Assembly: GCA_001600355.1 (NCBI GenBank)
Contig: BCJU01000001.1
Location: forward strand, 3,369,178 to 3,433,177
DNA from: Meira nashicola
Lineage: Eukaryota > Basidiomycota > Exobasidiomycetes > Exobasidiales > Brachybasidiaceae
DNA: 64,000 nucleotides
Direction: 5' to 3'
Of this stretch, positions 63,801 through 64,000 are shown in pieces. The position numbers were made by a program, and so were the translations under genes. Under the pieces are notes generated by a model. That model did no database searches. It was given only the letters and a program-made list of their open reading frames with translations, and was not told the DNA's origin. Positions within the stretch are counted from its first letter, which is position 1. Each line of letters begins with the position of its first letter.

Positions 63801-64000
63801 GTTTGCGTTGAAAGAAGATCCCGAGATGTTTTCATTTGAGCCGGCAAGGAATGGCTGTTGGAGATATCCACTTGAACGCTGATGATCTTCTTGAAAAGAT
63901 TCTTGTGCTGCAAAACTTGCTGCCTTTCCCAATCCAAATAGCCTTTTCTGCAGAAAATTGTCCGATGCATATACGCCGACTATCACATTACTCCTTTGTT
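60852..64000 (-). CDS. Kelch-repeat membrane protein, 5' end off the window
   Basis: The frame is open to the right edge. The first Met-like codon inside the window is GTG at 63986, so the true N-terminus, probably with a signal peptide, lies beyond 64000. The N-terminal half (to about 62560) has kelch-type blades: repeated GG-x-hydrophobic turns such as ILFTGGQV, VFLIGGAT, MVLGGY, IMFIGGRDMFG and ILVHGGYV, with N-glycosylation sites. A Ser/Gln/Pro stalk follows, then one membrane helix (NTAVIASVVGALAVVASLGG, about 62095-62177) with RKRRE on its cytosolic side. A cytosolic tail of about 400 residues is rich in Ser. A type I surface protein with an extracellular beta-propeller is inferred; the ligand is unknown. 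Confidence 0.75.
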   Translation of the reverse strand, partial: QRSNVIVGVYASDNFLQKRLFGLGKAASFAAQESFQEDHQRSSGYLQQPFLAGSNENISGSSFNANENGNLIGSDINVLNATVGGAMNMQEVSEERWGQTSAYMPTANRILFTGGQVKSAEDGVIRVTNDVFTLDMSNGTIANGYLKRSTEAGQSRWHRMSSSALSPHAFAARAVTHTGNHQGEQVFLIGGATADCSISNSPIYAWKAAKHDQSNGRWSKPNITINQKIPPRRRGMSAVQVPVSIGLNSSEAEIARQTGGSSFMVLGGYMDYTTCNSSVPSSIQAPNAYPYVDIWTTFADNKGEEAMSVRTLPIDSRMPNVSIYDYSAVVLPANETSKQNTRIMFIGGRDMFGAFTPMNRLWTLDIETNVWQRMDTTNGSATGLDIPLGRSGHSSTLMDDGTILVHGGYVTLDGSQPLSNDTYLLDPRVQPAIWQKIYPESSGVSTPGKAYHTAIMANGIFLVAFGQENTINSAPMSTVSTSSQQRRDSESISSPVYYLDTRSSEPWSWTTDLNTILAARDAGTSSSSMNPPLVPTSPSSSPSPSQASIANSDKPVQSMSQSAEQQTASSNPVPAQTSEQPAPQQNKDDGHHDDDGSSGDGSSSSKTKNTAVIASVVGALAVVASLGGLYAARKRREARNSDTDSVGDDKYERYTGDHDAPPVSSLWINQPMAWAGNAGKGLKRQASMATERFLARTLSKRNVAAGTMQSSNMRTMQGPSTSGTYDGDQTQYLSTIHSQDPDNHSISSNATYKSYNNFRSIPLGKKFSIRRSKNQMDNNPFNDEAGREYEINSALRENMKPLPDDFIKSLLDDGDFLAHNNIRRTVGGEKYLQSPEQDSPWPTNRSRESLFSEDGVSHYSYPYLATINRSSMGASYSARSSTFTPTSSQAAGIMDEDSPAQMNDVQLTPFHQSGEDMIQINQDMTDDYDTEMMLQSERFETPTIDAENNAMQKYEAEETIDFSRSMTRPSPLVQKKTLILQTPNRQDSPRDWFKNRLPFLEQPSSTLFMNPHPALLSIAKQRMLVVENDEEGNKSSTPSRSLRITNEE

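Overview
The window is nuclear DNA from a fungus, most likely a basidiomycete. Base composition is fairly AT-rich. Introns are few and mostly short (about 45-160 bp), with GTRAGT-type donors and CTGAC/CTAAC-like branch sites. Genes are densely packed on both strands, and housekeeping families are recognisable throughout: exocyst Sec8, RPS8, RPB11, Qcr6, dUTPase, acylaminoacyl peptidase, Psd2-type decarboxylase, G-alpha and a PAK-type kinase. A smut-type (Ustilaginomycotina/Exobasidiomycetes) origin is inference; I see no marker that settles it. I found no tRNA, rRNA, transposon or CRISPR.

Layout. 0-5 kb: Sec8 and, convergent to it, a spliced 8-cysteine CFEM-like GPI protein. 6-10.4 kb: two tandem, intronless, GPI-type pepsin-fold proteins whose catalytic motifs are both altered. 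11-16.5 kb: a divergent G-alpha facing a C2/EF-hand phosphatidylserine decarboxylase. 17-18.7 kb: a long (AC)n tract with an 80-base assembly gap, a NAT9-like acetyltransferase and a tiny DUF1748 protein. 19.5-27.4 kb: an orphan protein with candidate PP1-docking motifs, an MFS exporter, a DJ-1-like protein, Qcr6 and an ASNSD1-like amidotransferase. 27.7-37.5 kb: a helical-repeat Spo22/Zip4-like protein, RPS8, two unknown proteins and acylaminoacyl peptidase. 37.7-43.9 kb: dUTPase, an orphan, a Cid1-like nucleotidyltransferase and a Nepro/Rmp1-like protein. 44-54.7 kb: two large kinases transcribed divergently (a PAK-like CRIB kinase with altered DFG and HRD motifs, and a Kin4-like CAMK), with a possible small spliced gene between them. 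54.9-64 kb: an amine oxidase, RPB11, a Cut12-like coiled coil, and a membrane kelch protein that runs off the right edge.

The genes do not form one pathway. Several deal with cell polarity and division (Sec8, the PAK-like kinase, the Kin4-like kinase, the Cut12-like protein, G-alpha), and others with nucleotide/RNA and mitochondrial housekeeping. The least explained items are the degenerate aspartic-protease pair, the altered-motif PAK-like kinase, the SILK+RVxF orphan, and the possible small gene(s) between the kinases. Splice models were read by eye from frame continuity, splice signals and family resemblance.
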